From Prasinococcaceae sp. CCMP 1430 (lineage: Eukaryota; Prasinodermophyta; Palmophyllophyceae; Prasinococcales; Prasinococcaceae): a stretch of 64,000 nt of DNA. How positions within the stretch are numbered: the stretch's first letter is position 1; every line of letters begins with the position of its first letter. The stretch covers positions 9,616 to 73,615 of the forward strand of contig RQSC01000116.1 in the NCBI GenBank assembly GCA_013416795.1. The letters are read 5' to 3'. Shown here piece by piece: positions 18,655 to 29,454 of the stretch. The translations under genes were made by a program, and so were the position numbers. The notes under the pieces are model-generated. The model made no database searches. It saw only the letters and a program-made list of their open reading frames with translations, and was not told the DNA's origin.

Positions 18655-19382
18655 GTCTTGATGAACTCACCCAAATTTTTGGCGGAGCTGGCTGGGCCCA
18701 TTTCACGCCCGTGCCAGTCACTGGCTGTACCAGCCCTGTGGCTGCGTCTTCGCGACGTCCCTGCTCACAACGGGTGCGCAGCGACTAATGTAAGCGAACC
18801 CCGACGTGTTTGCTGGCAGTGGCCTGCGCCCGCGGCGCGCCTGTGTGGCTCGCTCGCACGCGCGTGCGAGCGAGCGAGCGAAGGTGTCCACACGTGAATT
18901 TACAGCGGCCGCTGAGCCCGCAGCCTGCGCGGCTGCGGCGCCCGTGTTGAAGTGCGCCACGTCCCCTTCCTCATCGTCGCCCCGTTGCTCCTCCTCCACG
19001 GAACAGGCGTCCCCGGACGTCGTGGCCGAAGGGACTTCCATCGTTGCCTTCCACACGATTCCCGCTGATCGAACGTTTCCCACGTTTTTCCTCGATTTGT
19101 CGGGCAGAGTCGAGTTTTGACGATCACTTTTTTTGTTTTCCTCTTGGCGCTGAGCGGGCGCCGCAGGCAGCGCGAGGTGTGTGACCGGACGCGGCCGCCG
19201 GCGCCACACGGCGTGCTCGCACTGCGTGGCGCGCGATCTCGGCCTGCCTGGCTGCTGCGGAGAAGGGGTGGGGGAAGAGATCCAGGCGAGGATCTCGGCG
19301 AGGCGGGACGAGTGCGCTGGAGGGGGGGGGGAGAGAGGGGAGAGTAGAAGGGCACGCGCGCCGTCGCGCGCGTGCGCCGCGG
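18655..19382. other. intergenic region, 728 nt
   Basis: Between the CHCHD2-like gene and the KH protein. Overlapping short frames exist on both strands (for example an acidic Glu/Ala-rich minus-strand frame around 18900-19100), but none shows a recognisable domain or splice-supported structure. A purine run near 19320-19348 precedes the KH gene start. Confidence 0.4.
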
Positions 19383-20330
19383 ATGGAGGGTGGAATGGAC
19401 GTCGACGCTGCCAGCGCGGCGCCGCCGGCGGAGGACACGGCGGCGATGCTGGCGCCGCAAGCGGATGCAGGGGCGGCGGCTGGCGAACAGCAGCAGAGCG
19501 GTGCGTTGGTCGCTTGCAGGCAGCGGGCACGCGGCGCGCGAGGGGGGATGGGGGCGGAGAGGCTTGGGCCGGACCGTCGGCACTCGCTCTCTTTTTGTGT
19601 CCGGACGCGAGCAGCTGCGCGCGTTTGGCCGCATCGATCGCTTGCGCGCTTTGATGCGAGTGCTACGCTGGTGCTGTGCGTGCCCGCGCCCATCGCTGAC
19701 TGCGCCGGCTCGCCGTCGCAGATCCCACGCGCGCATGCTGCCTGAAGCTTCTCGTCGGCAACTCGGCCGTCGGATCGATCATCGGCAAGGGCGGCGCGAC
19801 GATCAACGAGTTTCAGCAGCACAGCGGGGCGCGCCTGCAGCTCAGCCGCAACCACGAGACCTTCCCGGGCTCGACGGACCGCATCGTGCTGATCACCGGC
19901 GAAATCAACTCGATTCTGACGGCGCTACACCTCATCACTACCAAGCTGCGCGCAGACGAGCAGACGGCTATCGCGGCTGGCATGGGCGCTAGCGTGGCGG
20001 GCGCCGATGGCGACGTGGCAACGAACGTGCAGATGCGGGTCGTGGTACCCAACCAGGCGTGCGGGGCGGTGATCGGGCGCAACGGTGCGACCATCAAGGC
20101 CATTGTCGACGACAGCGGCGCCATCGTCAAGGCGAGCTCCACTGATGCCACTCCGCCGGGCATCACAGACCGCATCATCACCGTGTCGGGCGAGCTGCAC
20201 CAGGTCATGCGGGCCGTCTGCCTTATCATGCAGAAGTGCTCGGAGGAGCGCTCCTACCACACCTTCGGAAACCAGGTGTACACGTATCACGGGCAGCAGG
20301 CGCAAGTGCCCGCCCTAGGCATGGGCGGGC

Positions 20331-20361
<31 letters not shown>

Positions 20362-20752
20362 TGGCGGCATGCCGATGGGAATGCCGATGGGTGGCATGGG
20401 CAGCACCGCGGCGCAGCTGCAGACGACCATGACAGTGGGAGTGCCGGACGAGCACATCGGCGCGGTCGTTGGCAAAGGCGGCAAGGCAATCACTGAGATT
20501 CAGGTGCAGACTGGCGTGCGCATCAAGATAAGCGATCGCGGCGACTTCCTCTCTGGCACGAGGAGCCGCAAGGTGACCATTGCGGGCACCACGGAGGGCT
20601 GCCAGGTCGCGCACTACATGATCTGCCAGAAGGTGAATCAGAACGTGCAGGACATCGCCGCTCGCAGAGGGCCAAAGCCTGCTGGTTCCGGCCGCGGCCC
20701 CGCGTTCGCGCAAACATACAACTCGGCCGGCTCAGTGGGCGGCGAATCGTGA
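19383..20752 (+). CDS. triple-KH RNA-binding protein (BTR1/PCBP/NOVA-like)
   Basis: Two exons, 19383-19500 and 19722-20752, give 382 residues; the phase-1 join forms Asp. Donor GTGCGT, branch point CTGAC, acceptor CGCAG. Three KH domains: KH1 with SIIGKGGATINEF, KH2 with AVIGRNGATIKAI, KH3 with AVVGKGGKAITEI followed by RIKISDRGDF. The order, spacing and SRNHETFPGSTDRI block match plant BTR1 and animal PCBP/NOVA proteins, which bind pyrimidine-rich RNA to control splicing, translation or stability. Between KH2 and KH3 is a Gly/Met-rich linker (20319-20400). KH2 has Asn in place of the usual Gly/Lys at the third GxxG position. Targets are unknown. Confidence 0.9.
20319..20400 (+). repeat. GGCATG hexamer repeat encoding Gly-Met linker
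   Basis: Tandem and interrupted GGCATG units inside the KH gene encode GMGMGMGMG and MPMGMPMGGMG. This is a low-complexity inter-domain linker, likely variable in copy number. Confidence 0.8.
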
Positions 20753-21415
20753 GCGTCCCCGCCGGGGACAAGTGCTCCCATCGAGCTGCACACAGAACGA
20801 AACGATAGCCAGCATGCACGCACATACATGTGCCGCTCAGGCGGCCTCCACCGCCCGCCGTCTCAGCAGCCGTCCGAAACGCCGCCTTCAATACGCCGCT
20901 ATGACAAGACTGACGACCCGTCGCCCCCGCTCGACAGGACCCGCCCCCCATGGTCGAAACCACCTCCCTCCTCCAGCCCTTCCTCTCGACACTACTACAC
21001 ACTGTACGCACGCGCACTCAACGCGTCTCTCGCCCCCTCGTTAAGACACCCGCACACATACTGTAGGACTTGTATGAACCTTCTTTCACACCGCTCAAAG
21101 GTCTCTCGCGCCGGCTTTGTCGAGGCCTGTTGTCCCGACCACGCGACTCCATGTGCCGTCGGGCGGTATGGTACTGTAGGACATGCGAGCTCTCATTCAC
21201 GTTCCCGCTGCGGGCGCCGCCCGCGGGGACGCCCCTCCTTTTTTTTTTTTTTTTGCTGCTGCGCGCGAATGCCGGCGCAAAAAAAAAAGCAGTCAAAGCG
21301 CGCTCGCGCGCAGCGCAGCACCAGACCGCCGCGGCGGACACACCGCGCGTCGCACGCGCCGCGCCCGCACGCGACGCGCGTGCGCGCGCCGCGCCGCCGC
21401 GCCGCGCCCGCCGCA
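20753..21415. other. intergenic region with poly-T and poly-A, 663 nt
   Basis: Between the KH gene stop and the ARMC6 start. Contains 16 T at 21239-21254 and 10 A at 21279-21288, just upstream of ARMC6, similar in kind to the A tract upstream of the oxidoreductase at 8975. No supported gene, although long frames read through. Confidence 0.6.
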
Positions 21416-23011
21416 ATGGGCCCCAAAGGGCCGAAGCGCCGCATTAACCAGGCCACCTTCGACGATGCCGTGAAGGAGAACATGGAGGAGTTCGAGATGG
21501 ATGCGGACGAGGCGGTCGCGTCGGCGATCGAGGAGTTCGAGATGCAGGGCGTCGACCTCACGGGCATCATCAAGGTTGCGGGCGCCAAGATGGATGGTGA
21601 GCGTGCGCCCGCGCGCGCTCGAGGGGTTGAGTCGGTCGGAGATGGCGCTCGCAGGCGCCGTAGGCGTGCCCGCTCTTTCCCCCCAACATACATTGCACAA
21701 GCGCGAACATGCATCCGCCCGGTGCATGCCATCGCTGACGACGTCGCGCGGCGCGGTGCAGAGCACCCGGCGGTGGTGGCAGTGCGCGCGATGGAGGCAG
21801 CGCTCTCGGATGGCACGGGCGAGGGTGGGAGCGAGGACTTCCTGGAGCAGCTAGCCACGCACGGCGAGGCTGTCGCTGCCGCGCTCGACGAGGATGCCGC
21901 AGAGAATGGCTGCATCGCCGCCAAATTCGGTGCTGTCGAGGCCGTCATCGCCAGCTGCGGCGCGCTGAAGGCCGATGCCAAGCGCCTGCCGCGCGCGCTG
22001 TCATCGCTGTGCGTGCTCATGCGATCGCATGGCGACGCGCGCTCCAAGTTCGTTCCGGCGGGCGGCGCGCACGTGCTGTGCGGCCTGCTCTCGGCGCACG
22101 CCGCATCGGCGCCAACCGCCGCATCCGTCGCCGGCGCGATCGGTACCGCGTGCACCAAGAGCGAGCGCAACAAGCTGGCATGCGTCGAGGCCGGTGCGGA
22201 CCAGTTGTTGGTCAACATGCTCGAGGACCATGCGACGCACGGTGCCGCGCTCGCCGGTGCATGCGCGGGCATCCGTGCGCTCTGCACGGGCGACGGCGAG
22301 CTCAATGTCGATGAAATCGCGAGCAAGGCCTTCGACAACGCGCGCAAGATCGCCAAGCTGGGCGCGCCCAAGCTGCTGCTCGAGGGCACCTTGGCACACG
22401 CGGCGGCCGCTGGTGAGGACGTAGTAGCGGTTGATGCTGCGTCCGCGTGCGCCGACGCGCTGCGCGCGGTGTCGGTCAACGACGAAATCTGCTCGCGTGT
22501 TGGCGGTGAGATGCGCGGCATGGCATCCCTCATAGCACTCCTCGGCGAGCCAGCCGCGCAGACGAACGCAGCGCTCGCCAAGGCCGTCGCGGGGACATTG
22601 CGCGCGCTTTGTGCTGCTGACGACAACAAGTCGCGGTTCTCGGAGCATGGCGGCTGCGAGACGATCGTCGGCATCATGCGTGCGCACGCGGCCGCGGTGG
22701 GCGTGCAGGAGGTCTCGCTGGGCTGCCTCGCCGCGGCGACGCTGCGCAATCCGGAGGGCGCTGTGGCAGCGGTGGAAGCCGGCGGCGCAGGCGCGGCGGT
22801 GGATGCCGCCGAGGCGCACCCCAAGAGCTCGGGTGTCTCGCGCCAACTCTGTCTCTTCGTTCGCAACGCCGTGTGCCGCACGCCCGAGACCAAGGCCGTC
22901 GTGCTTGAAACGGGAGTGGAGGCCAAGCTGCGGGACGCCCAAGAGCGCTGGCCCTCCAAGTGCGGCGACGTGGCGCACGCCGCGCTGCGCGACCTCGGCC
23001 TCGAGACGTAA
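21416..23011 (+). CDS. ARMC6: armadillo-repeat protein ARMC6-like
   Basis: Two exons, 21416-21596 and 21762-23011, 476 residues. The N terminus has the family block ITFDDAV-like (NQATFDDAVKENMEEF) and QGVDLTGIIK, close to ARMC6. Armadillo-type helices follow, and the end AALRDLGLET also matches ARMC6. The intron (165 nt, donor GTGAGC, branch point CTGAC, acceptor TGCAG) is a multiple of three and has no stop, so the frame stays open through it. It is called an intron because its translation is Arg-rich and interrupts the homology. ARMC6 is widespread in eukaryotes; its molecular role is poorly defined. Confidence 0.88.
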   Translation: MGPKGPKRRINQATFDDAVKENMEEFEMDADEAVASAIEEFEMQGVDLTGIIKVAGAKMDGERAPARARGVESVGDGARRRRRRARSFPPTYIAQARTCIRPVHAIADDVARRGAEHPAVVAVRAMEAALSDGTGEGGSEDFLEQLATHGEAVAAALDEDAAENGCIAAKFGAVEAVIASCGALKADAKRLPRALSSLCVLMRSHGDARSKFVPAGGAHVLCGLLSAHAASAPTAASVAGAIGTACTKSERNKLACVEAGADQLLVNMLEDHATHGAALAGACAGIRALCTGDGELNVDEIASKAFDNARKIAKLGAPKLLLEGTLAHAAAAGEDVVAVDAASACADALRAVSVNDEICSRVGGEMRGMASLIALLGEPAAQTNAALAKAVAGTLRALCAADDNKSRFSEHGGCETIVGIMRAHAAAVGVQEVSLGCLAAATLRNPEGAVAAVEAGGAGAAVDAAEAHPKSSGVSRQLCLFVRNAVCRTPETKAVVLETGVEAKLRDAQERWPSKCGDVAHAALRDLGLET

Positions 23012-23107
23012 GCGAGGAATCTTTGACGCACGGGCTGTCGCGTACAGAAAATGGATTACATGCAAGCGCTCGCTCCGCGCACGACGTTGCCTTTTCGTCA
23101 TCACCCG

Positions 23108-23980
23108 TCAAGCGCATTCCTTTGCGAAGCGCGCACGCAGCGCCTCCGTCTCCGCCTTGAGCTTGGCAACCATGTCCATGCCCTCGGCTCGCTTGGCCTT
23201 GAGCTCCTTCTGCGCATGCTCGCACCGTTTCTGTGTCTCATCCTCGAGCTCGAGGCGCGCGCGTGCGAGGCGTGCAGCAGATTCTTCGATGGTGCTATCC
23301 ACCGCCTGGTGCAGCGCGACCTTCTCCAGGTATGCATGCACCACAGGGTCGCCGACTGCGGCCGCCACCTCGGCGGCGGTGGTGTTGCCCTCGCCGCCGC
23401 GGAGGGACACGCGCGCCTTGCCGACTTCAACCAACAGCTTGACGCATTCCATCGCGTTTTGCGTGGCGCCAGCTGCGCGCCGCAGCGCCTCGCCGTCCGC
23501 CGCGTCGGCAGTGGCATCCGCTGCGAGCAGCATGCGCACGGCCTCGGTGTTGCCCAGGCCTGCCGCGGCTGCTAGTGGCGCTGCACGGGCCTTGCCCACG
23601 ACCGCGTCAGGATGCACTCGGTTGTCCAGGAGCACAGCCATCACGTCAAAGTGCGAGAACCTGACAGCCCAGTAGAGCGCCTCGGCCGCGGCGTGCCGGT
23701 CCTCGTCCACTGCCCCGGCTGCACACAGCGCCTGGGCGATGCCCGCGTAGTCGCCCTTGGCCGCCGCCACGAGGGGAGTGTCACCCGCGTCATGGCTGCC
23801 CGCATTCCCTCCGGCGGCTGCCGCGCGGTGCACAGCAGGGGCGCCCATCGCCAGGAGTGATTCCACCAGAGCGGCATCGCCCGCGCTGGCGGCCTCGACA
23901 AGCTCCTCGCCGAGCCGCTGCGCCGTCTTCGCTGGCGTTGAGGCCCCGTCGCCCACTGCTGGCGGCGCGTCCTCGGCCAT
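23108..23980 (-). CDS. ankyrin-repeat protein with C-terminal coiled coil
   Basis: Single exon, 290 residues. About five degenerate ankyrin repeats span residues 20-215, recognisable from the helix pairs in LVEAASAGDAALVESLL, TPLVAAAKGDYAGIAQAL and PLAAAAGLGNTEAVRMLL. A charged coiled coil (residues 235-290) ends the protein. The upstream GTG in frame is ignored in favour of the ATG at 23980. Convergent with ARMC6, stop to stop in about 100 bp. A protein-interaction adaptor is likely; the specific partner cannot be inferred. Confidence 0.75.
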   Translation of the reverse strand: MAEDAPPAVGDGASTPAKTAQRLGEELVEAASAGDAALVESLLAMGAPAVHRAAAAGGNAGSHDAGDTPLVAAAKGDYAGIAQALCAAGAVDEDRHAAAEALYWAVRFSHFDVMAVLLDNRVHPDAVVGKARAAPLAAAAGLGNTEAVRMLLAADATADAADGEALRRAAGATQNAMECVKLLVEVGKARVSLRGGEGNTTAAEVAAAVGDPVVHAYLEKVALHQAVDSTIEESAARLARARLELEDETQKRCEHAQKELKAKRAEGMDMVAKLKAETEALRARFAKECA

Positions 23981-25094
23981 CGCCACTCAAATAGATGTGA
24001 TCATTCGAAGGTCTAGAAGAGCAGGCCTGCACCGATGGGGCACACGCGCGGGCGAGGACAACAGTCGCGTCAGCACGCAGTAAGCGAGCGGCACACACAA
24101 GCACGCACGCACACCGCGAGGCACAATACTGGGCTGTTGGAAGCCTCTGTGCTGTCCGCGCGAGGCGGCGCCGTCCGCCCCCCGTGGTACGGGGCGGCGG
24201 CGGCCGCTCCGCGCATGATCTCTCTGCGCGGGGTATCAGCGTGGCAGCCATCCCATACTCGCCGCCTAAAGCTCGTAGGGTGCCGGGACCGGCTGGCTGC
24301 GACGTAGTTAACCCGCGGGGCGCGCAAAGGCGCGTCCACCCACCCACCCAGCCGGTCGCGCAGGGGCGCGCACGCGCTACCCCAACGCACGCCTCTGGGT
24401 CAGGCGCGGCGGCGCGGGGCCCCTCCCTCCGTCCACGCGCGACCTCCAACCGCGCCAAGACCTCACCTCGCATCCCAGACCTGACCCGGTTATCTGCTCT
24501 ACCCTCCTCCCTCCTCACTCGTCCCCCCACCTCCCACCCGAGCACGCAAGCGCACGCACACCAGCGCACGCAGTGCGCGCGCTGTGTGGCTCCAAGCAAG
24601 CGGCCGCCATCATCAAGCCTCGGACATCCAAAAAAAATCAAAATCAGAGCTCAACCCGCTACTAGTAAAAAGCTCTTTAGTCTAAATGCGTCGGGTCCCG
24701 ATGCGTTACGCAACCGGAACCGCCCATGAGTTCGCATGCGGGGGGTCGCCGGTTCCCCCAATCACCCGCGTGTGCGGCAGCGCGGGGCGCGCGGCCGGGG
24801 GCGGGATGCGGCAGGCTGGCGGGGGGTACGTGTGCAATCATGCAAAGGGAAGATGGAAGCGCGGGGGGGCGGGGGGGGGGAGCATGTGGGGGGCGTGAGC
24901 TTGCACGAGCGTCCGGCAGGGGGGCGGAGGGGGGGGCAGGTGAGGCGGGGGAGATGGCCGGGGAGAGGGAGGGCAGGGGGGTCAGAGGCTGCGCGCCCCA
25001 CGGCCACCGCCGCGGAGGGCGGCGCGGGGCGCCCTCGTTCGAACCGCTCGGTCTCTCTCCCGCCCCGTCCACAGCCTCTCCCGCACGCGCAGCC
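23981..25094. other. intergenic region, about 1.1 kb
   Basis: Divergent spacer between the ankyrin gene and the PLAC8-like gene. It is GC-rich with pyrimidine-rich stretches (24420-24545) and G-runs (24860-24960), and a short AT-rich patch at 24628-24690. No frame with recognisable domain content on either strand. Confidence 0.5.
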
Positions 25095-26235
25095 ATGTTC
25101 GGCCAGCAGAAGCCCTCGAGCGACCCGCGCATTGTCGGGAAGGAGATGCGCGAGGCCTACCAGAACCTCTGGCAGGTCTCACTGCTCAGTGCGTGCACGG
25201 AGAAGCCTGGTTTCTGCTGCTTCGCGATGTTGTGTGCCCCATGCGCAAGCTACTCGGTACGAAAGCAGCTTCTTTATCATGACATGCGCCGCTACATCTG
25301 CTGTGGTGGCGCGTGCCCATGCTCTGGCAGGCTAGGCGAGGAGTCCTGCCCCGAGATCTGCCTCGGCCTCGAGACGCTCTGCTGCTTCGCGCAGAGCGTA
25401 GCCACGAGCCGCTTCATGATCCAGGATGAGATGCTCGTGCAGACGACCAAGGTGCGTGAACGCGTGCTGCAAGTTTGGATGCCTGAAACCATGGCACGCG
25501 TGGCCCTTTCTCGCTCCCTCTTGTCGCTCGCCTGTCGCTGGGTGCTGACCCTCGCTCGCGCTGCTAGTGTGACAACTGCATTATTGGGACGATGGTAGCT
25601 CTCCAGTATTTGGCCTGCATCTTCCAGATCGCGGCGTGCCTGTTGCAGAACGAGGACCTGCAGTCGTTTGCCGACCTCCTCAACGTTATTGCGGACGCGA
25701 CGTACTGCTCGGTGTGCGCGTGCATGCAGACGCAGCACAAGGCGCAGCTCGACGTGCGTGACGGCTTAGTGCCTCCGAAGGATGGCATTCTCATGGCCCC
25801 GCCCCCGGTGATGGCGGTACGTGCGCGCTCGCTGCGTGCGCGCGAGGGGCTATTGCAACCTTTTGCATGCCTGACATTCTCACACGCGTGGCTCCTCTCT
25901 CTCTGTGCTCGTGCGCGCCCACCCCCTCGCGCGCACATCGACCCATCCGCTCGCAGATGATCCGCCCGGGCGCGCCGCCCCCCCCCACTGCGGTGTACGT
26001 CGGTGGCGTGCCCACGCACCCCACTCCCGTGGCCGGAGCTCCGATGCAACAGCAGATGTACACAGCCAATCCCGCACCGCAAGGCGCTTACCCGCCGCAG
26101 GGCGCTTACCCGCCGCAGGGTGGCTACCCGCCGCAGGGCGCTTACCCGCCGCAGGGCGCTTACCCGCCGCAGGGCGGTTTCCCGCCGGCGCCGCAGCCGC
26201 AGGGCTATGTTGTGGCGCAGCCGATGTACCGGTAA
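25095..26235 (+). CDS. PLAC8-family-like cysteine-rich membrane protein
   Basis: Three exons, 25095-25451, 25568-25816 and 25957-26235, all joined in phase 0, 294 residues. Donors GTGCGT and GTACGT; branch points CTGAC. Exon 1 has PGFCCFAMLCAPCASY and YICCGGACPCSGRLGEESCPE; exon 2 has CDNCIIGTM and YCSVCACMQTQHK. These blocks match a plant protein group annotated as PLAC8 family (At4g23470 type). The hydrophobic Cys-rich segments suggest membrane association. Exon 3 encodes a Pro/Gln/Gly/Tyr tail of PPQGAY repeats resembling rhodopsin-tail and annexin-type flexible tails. Function is unknown; plant PLAC8 relatives affect cell size and metal tolerance. Confidence 0.8.
26076..26184 (+). repeat. 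18-nt minisatellite encoding PPQGAY units
   Basis: Six to seven tandem copies of an 18-nt unit in the last exon of the PLAC8-like gene, with one GGY and one GGF variant. Coding repeat, likely length-variable. Confidence 0.8.
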
Positions 26236-26298
26236 GAAGTAAGACCGTCGCATCCAAAATTTGAGTTACACCGCGACGAGCGCCGCAGCGGCCGCGCC

Positions 26299-29200
26299 TC
26301 ACACCGCGCGAGCGTCGGCGCCTTCTCCATCGGCGAGCGCCAAGCGCCGCGCGCCTTCCTCTAGAGCCAGGCGAAGCTGCGGGCGGTGCCGCAGCTCAAC
26401 CAGCGCAGTATCCTCAGCGGACGCAGCGCGGGAGGACGACTGCGAGGACGATTCGGACTCTGAGCCCTCCATCCTCACGGCTGCGTCCAGCACGGCGCGC
26501 ACGCTCTCCAGCAGTTGGCCTTGGGCGGCCAGCGCGTCCACGTTGGCAACCATCGCGCAGACCGCTCCAAGCCGAGTCTTGCAGTTGCGCGATGATCGCA
26601 GCATGGATAACAGCACCGGCACCGCGTACGCCGCCCACTCGAGCACCCTCGGCTCGGCCGACGCACACCAGCGGAGTGCCGACTCGATGCCGCCACACGC
26701 TGCGGCCTGTAGCTTAGGGCTCGATGACTGCGCGCATTCGACGAGCCACACCAGGCCGTCGTCCAACCACGCGGCCCCTGGAGAGGCCAAACCAATCAAG
26801 TTGCCAATGCAGGTTGCGGCGTGCATGCGCGACCGATCGCGCTCGCGGCTGGCCGCCAGCACACCAGCGGCCATATGGTCCACCGACACCCCAACGAGCG
26901 ACGGGCCAGGCGCACCCTCCACACGCAGCGCCTGCGCAGCGTCCACACACCCCACGCCAGCGCCCCGCGGGCCCTGCACACGGCCGCAGAGCCCCTGCAT
27001 TCGTACGCTGACCTGCGCCAGTGCCCATGTGATGGCGGAGTAGCTCGCTGCATTCGAGCTTCCGATGGCACCCAGAAGAGATGACACGATCAACGGCAGG
27101 CCCTGAGAACACTCGCAAGGCGGGAGCGAGCACGAGATCACTCCAGCAGAGCGTGCGGAGGCCGCGATGACCTCATTCGAGATGTCCCCGAGCCCGTTCG
27201 CAATAGTGCGCACGCAGCCAAGAGCGAAGCCCGCTGGCAGGACGGACAATGCGCCGGTCGTCAGCGCCGACAACACTTGCAACGCTGCTGCCCGAACCAC
27301 GGAGGAATCTGTCGCCAGCGGCTCTGGCAGGGTCTCCTCTACCACCTCGCGCCATCGCGCGCGCAGGCTTAGAGCGTCAACTGCGTCGCCATCTGCGCCC
27401 ACTGATGCAGGCGACCCAGCGAGTGACAGCAGCATGTCGCCGAGCACGCGCAGCAGGAGAGCGTAGCACTTGTGGTCGCCCGCCGCCACCAACGCCGCTT
27501 GCGCGCTCCGGATGTCCCCCCAGCGCGCGTACAGAAGGCGCGGGTGGTGCACTGCCACCGCGCGCAGCGCGGTGAGCGCCTCCGGTCTCTGTCCCCCCGA
27601 CAGACTCGCGTTGCACGCAATGGCGAACAGGCTCGAGAGAAGGGAGTCGGAGCTCGCCGCGCCACCTTGCGAGCCGCCGGCGAGCATCAATTCGACGCTG
27701 GCAGCGCTCGACTTGGGAGCCTTCGAGCCCGCCAGGACAGTGGCGCACGCCAGCGCGGCTGTCCGCATGTCGTCGACGGCCTGGCGTGGTTTCATGGATG
27801 CCAGCGCGTTGAGCCGAGCCGACAGAGCCTGCAGATCTGCGGGGAGCATATCGGGAGACAGCCGCGTGTAGTCCGTGTTGATGGCTGCAATGGCAAACGC
27901 TTTGAGCCCCGCAGTCGCTACGCCGTCGTCCGCCTCAGTCCGCACGACCTCGCGCAGGACGTCGTGGCACGCTGTGACGGCGTCGCCGATCGTCTCCGAG
28001 AGCGGAGTGAAAGCTCCGGGGTGACGCCGCGGCCGCCACGTCGCCGCGGCCATGTACGACTTGGAGGGCCCGTCCAGCATCGCGCCCAGCGCGGAGGCCA
28101 TGCTCCTCCTCACTCTGGCGTTTTCGTCGGTGCGCAGCGCGCCCAGGAGGCCCTTCGATCGAGCACTGCGAGTGCCTTTGCTCGAGCCAACGTGAAGCAC
28201 CGCGCCCCAGTAGGGGTGCAGCGCGCGGGCGTCTGCTCGGGCGATCGCCTGCATCAGCTGCGCCGCGGCGACCCTGACCTTCGACTCAGGGGAGTGTCGC
28301 TGCGACCTGCCGCCACCCTCGCTGTCGCTGCAGCCCGCGTCGGAATCAGACGTGCCTGCGTCGTGCCGGCTCGGAGTGCCGTTGCGGGCGGGTGAGGGCG
28401 GACACTGCTGGCGCCGCCTGAGGTGTGGCGGGACGTATCTTGCGCCTTCCCCCCCTGCGCCCCCCGATCGCTCGCCGATTGCAGCCTGCCCCCCCGGGCC
28501 GCCCGCGGTCTTGGCGTTGGCTCCTGGGGTCGCGGCGCTTGCCGGGGTGCGGGCGGCCTGCTCGCGCCCGAATGCGAAGAGCGGGACAGCCGCGGCAGCG
28601 AGCTTTTGCGCGTGGTCTGACACGCAGCCCGGCGGCGCTTCCTGCACCAGCATCTGCACCGCGCGCATGGCGGCCACCAGCAGCGAGGTGGCATCGGCAG
28701 CGGCGAGGCGCAGCGGCGGCGGCGGCGCCTCACCACTCTCGTGAGCCCCCGACGCACCACCTAGCCGGGACTTCGTCGTGCTCGAGGGGCCATTGCCCGC
28801 CGACACCAGCCGCGCGGCCTCTCCAAGCGCCTTCACAGCCCACGCTGTCGCCGCGGCTAAATCATCGGCGCCGAGCTTCCCGCTCGCCCGCGGCACGAGG
28901 CTGCCGACGGCCTGCGCGCGGTGCTTTCGGTCCGCAGCCTCCTCAGCGAGGCTCTCGGCATCCTGCGCACCCCGCTCGGACGCGTCTGCGGGCTCGGTGG
29001 TGAGCGCCGCAAGCAGCGGCGCGGCCTCGTGCTGCGGCATCGCCGCGCCGTGCTCGGTGAGCATCGCCGCAAGCGCGCCGAGGACCGCGGCGCGCTGCGC
29101 CGCGCTGCCTTTGCTCAGGTCGAGGGTCACCAGCGTCGACCGCACGAAGGGCCACGCCGCATCGCAGGCGGCCGTCGCGGCGGCCTCTCGCGAGCGCGAG

Positions 29201-29454
29201 CGCGCGACCTTGCTGATGATGCGACACAGCGCGACGGCGCAGCGCAGGCCGGGCGCCATGAGCTCGTTGCTGCCGTCGCCGCCCACGGCGCCGATCGCCT
29301 CGCGCAGCGCGCAGCGCAGCTCCTCCACGCCGCGCACATCGCCCGGGCGCACCTGCGCATGCGCGGCGGCGGCGGCCTCGAGCTCGCGCCCCATGCTCGC
29401 GGCGTCGCCCGCGCCCGCCGCCGCGCGCAGCCGCGATGCAAGGATCTCCGCCAT
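26299..29454 (-). CDS. HEATR6: HEAT-repeat protein HEATR6-like
   Basis: Single exon, 1051 residues, alpha-helical throughout. Alanine- and leucine-rich helix pairs typical of HEAT repeats fill the N-terminal 300 residues and the C-terminal half. The middle has YVPPHLRRRQ, then an acidic Ser/Asp stretch, then SKVRVAAAQLMQAIA and LHPYWGAV, which correspond to the conserved DUF4042 region of HEATR6. The GTG-start extension upstream is ignored for the ATG at 29454. Human HEATR6 is amplified in breast cancer but its molecular job is unclear. Convergent with the PLAC8-like gene (64 bp between stops). Confidence 0.8.
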   Translation of the reverse strand: MAEILASRLRAAAGAGDAASMGRELEAAAAAHAQVRPGDVRGVEELRCALREAIGAVGGDGSNELMAPGLRCAVALCRIISKVARSRSREAAATAACDAAWPFVRSTLVTLDLSKGSAAQRAAVLGALAAMLTEHGAAMPQHEAAPLLAALTTEPADASERGAQDAESLAEEAADRKHRAQAVGSLVPRASGKLGADDLAAATAWAVKALGEAARLVSAGNGPSSTTKSRLGGASGAHESGEAPPPPLRLAAADATSLLVAAMRAVQMLVQEAPPGCVSDHAQKLAAAAVPLFAFGREQAARTPASAATPGANAKTAGGPGGQAAIGERSGGAGGEGARYVPPHLRRRQQCPPSPARNGTPSRHDAGTSDSDAGCSDSEGGGRSQRHSPESKVRVAAAQLMQAIARADARALHPYWGAVLHVGSSKGTRSARSKGLLGALRTDENARVRRSMASALGAMLDGPSKSYMAAATWRPRRHPGAFTPLSETIGDAVTACHDVLREVVRTEADDGVATAGLKAFAIAAINTDYTRLSPDMLPADLQALSARLNALASMKPRQAVDDMRTAALACATVLAGSKAPKSSAASVELMLAGGSQGGAASSDSLLSSLFAIACNASLSGGQRPEALTALRAVAVHHPRLLYARWGDIRSAQAALVAAGDHKCYALLLRVLGDMLLSLAGSPASVGADGDAVDALSLRARWREVVEETLPEPLATDSSVVRAAALQVLSALTTGALSVLPAGFALGCVRTIANGLGDISNEVIAASARSAGVISCSLPPCECSQGLPLIVSSLLGAIGSSNAASYSAITWALAQVSVRMQGLCGRVQGPRGAGVGCVDAAQALRVEGAPGPSLVGVSVDHMAAGVLAASRERDRSRMHAATCIGNLIGLASPGAAWLDDGLVWLVECAQSSSPKLQAAACGGIESALRWCASAEPRVLEWAAYAVPVLLSMLRSSRNCKTRLGAVCAMVANVDALAAQGQLLESVRAVLDAAVRMEGSESESSSQSSSRAASAEDTALVELRHRPQLRLALEEGARRLALADGEGADARAV

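Noticed and set aside
21597-21761. Reading the ARMC6 frame straight through this segment
   Set aside because: It has no stop and keeps phase, but the Arg-rich translation interrupts the family alignment, and it has a GTGAGC donor, CTGAC branch point and TGCAG acceptor, so it is an intron.
26076-26184. Regular repeat array resembling a CRISPR
   Set aside because: Units are 18 nt, contiguous and in frame, encoding PPQGAY; there are no spacers and the host is a eukaryote.
27472-28395. Plus-strand frame of about 300 codons inside HEATR6
   Set aside because: Antisense shadow of a clear coding gene in GC-rich DNA, no ATG-supported domain.
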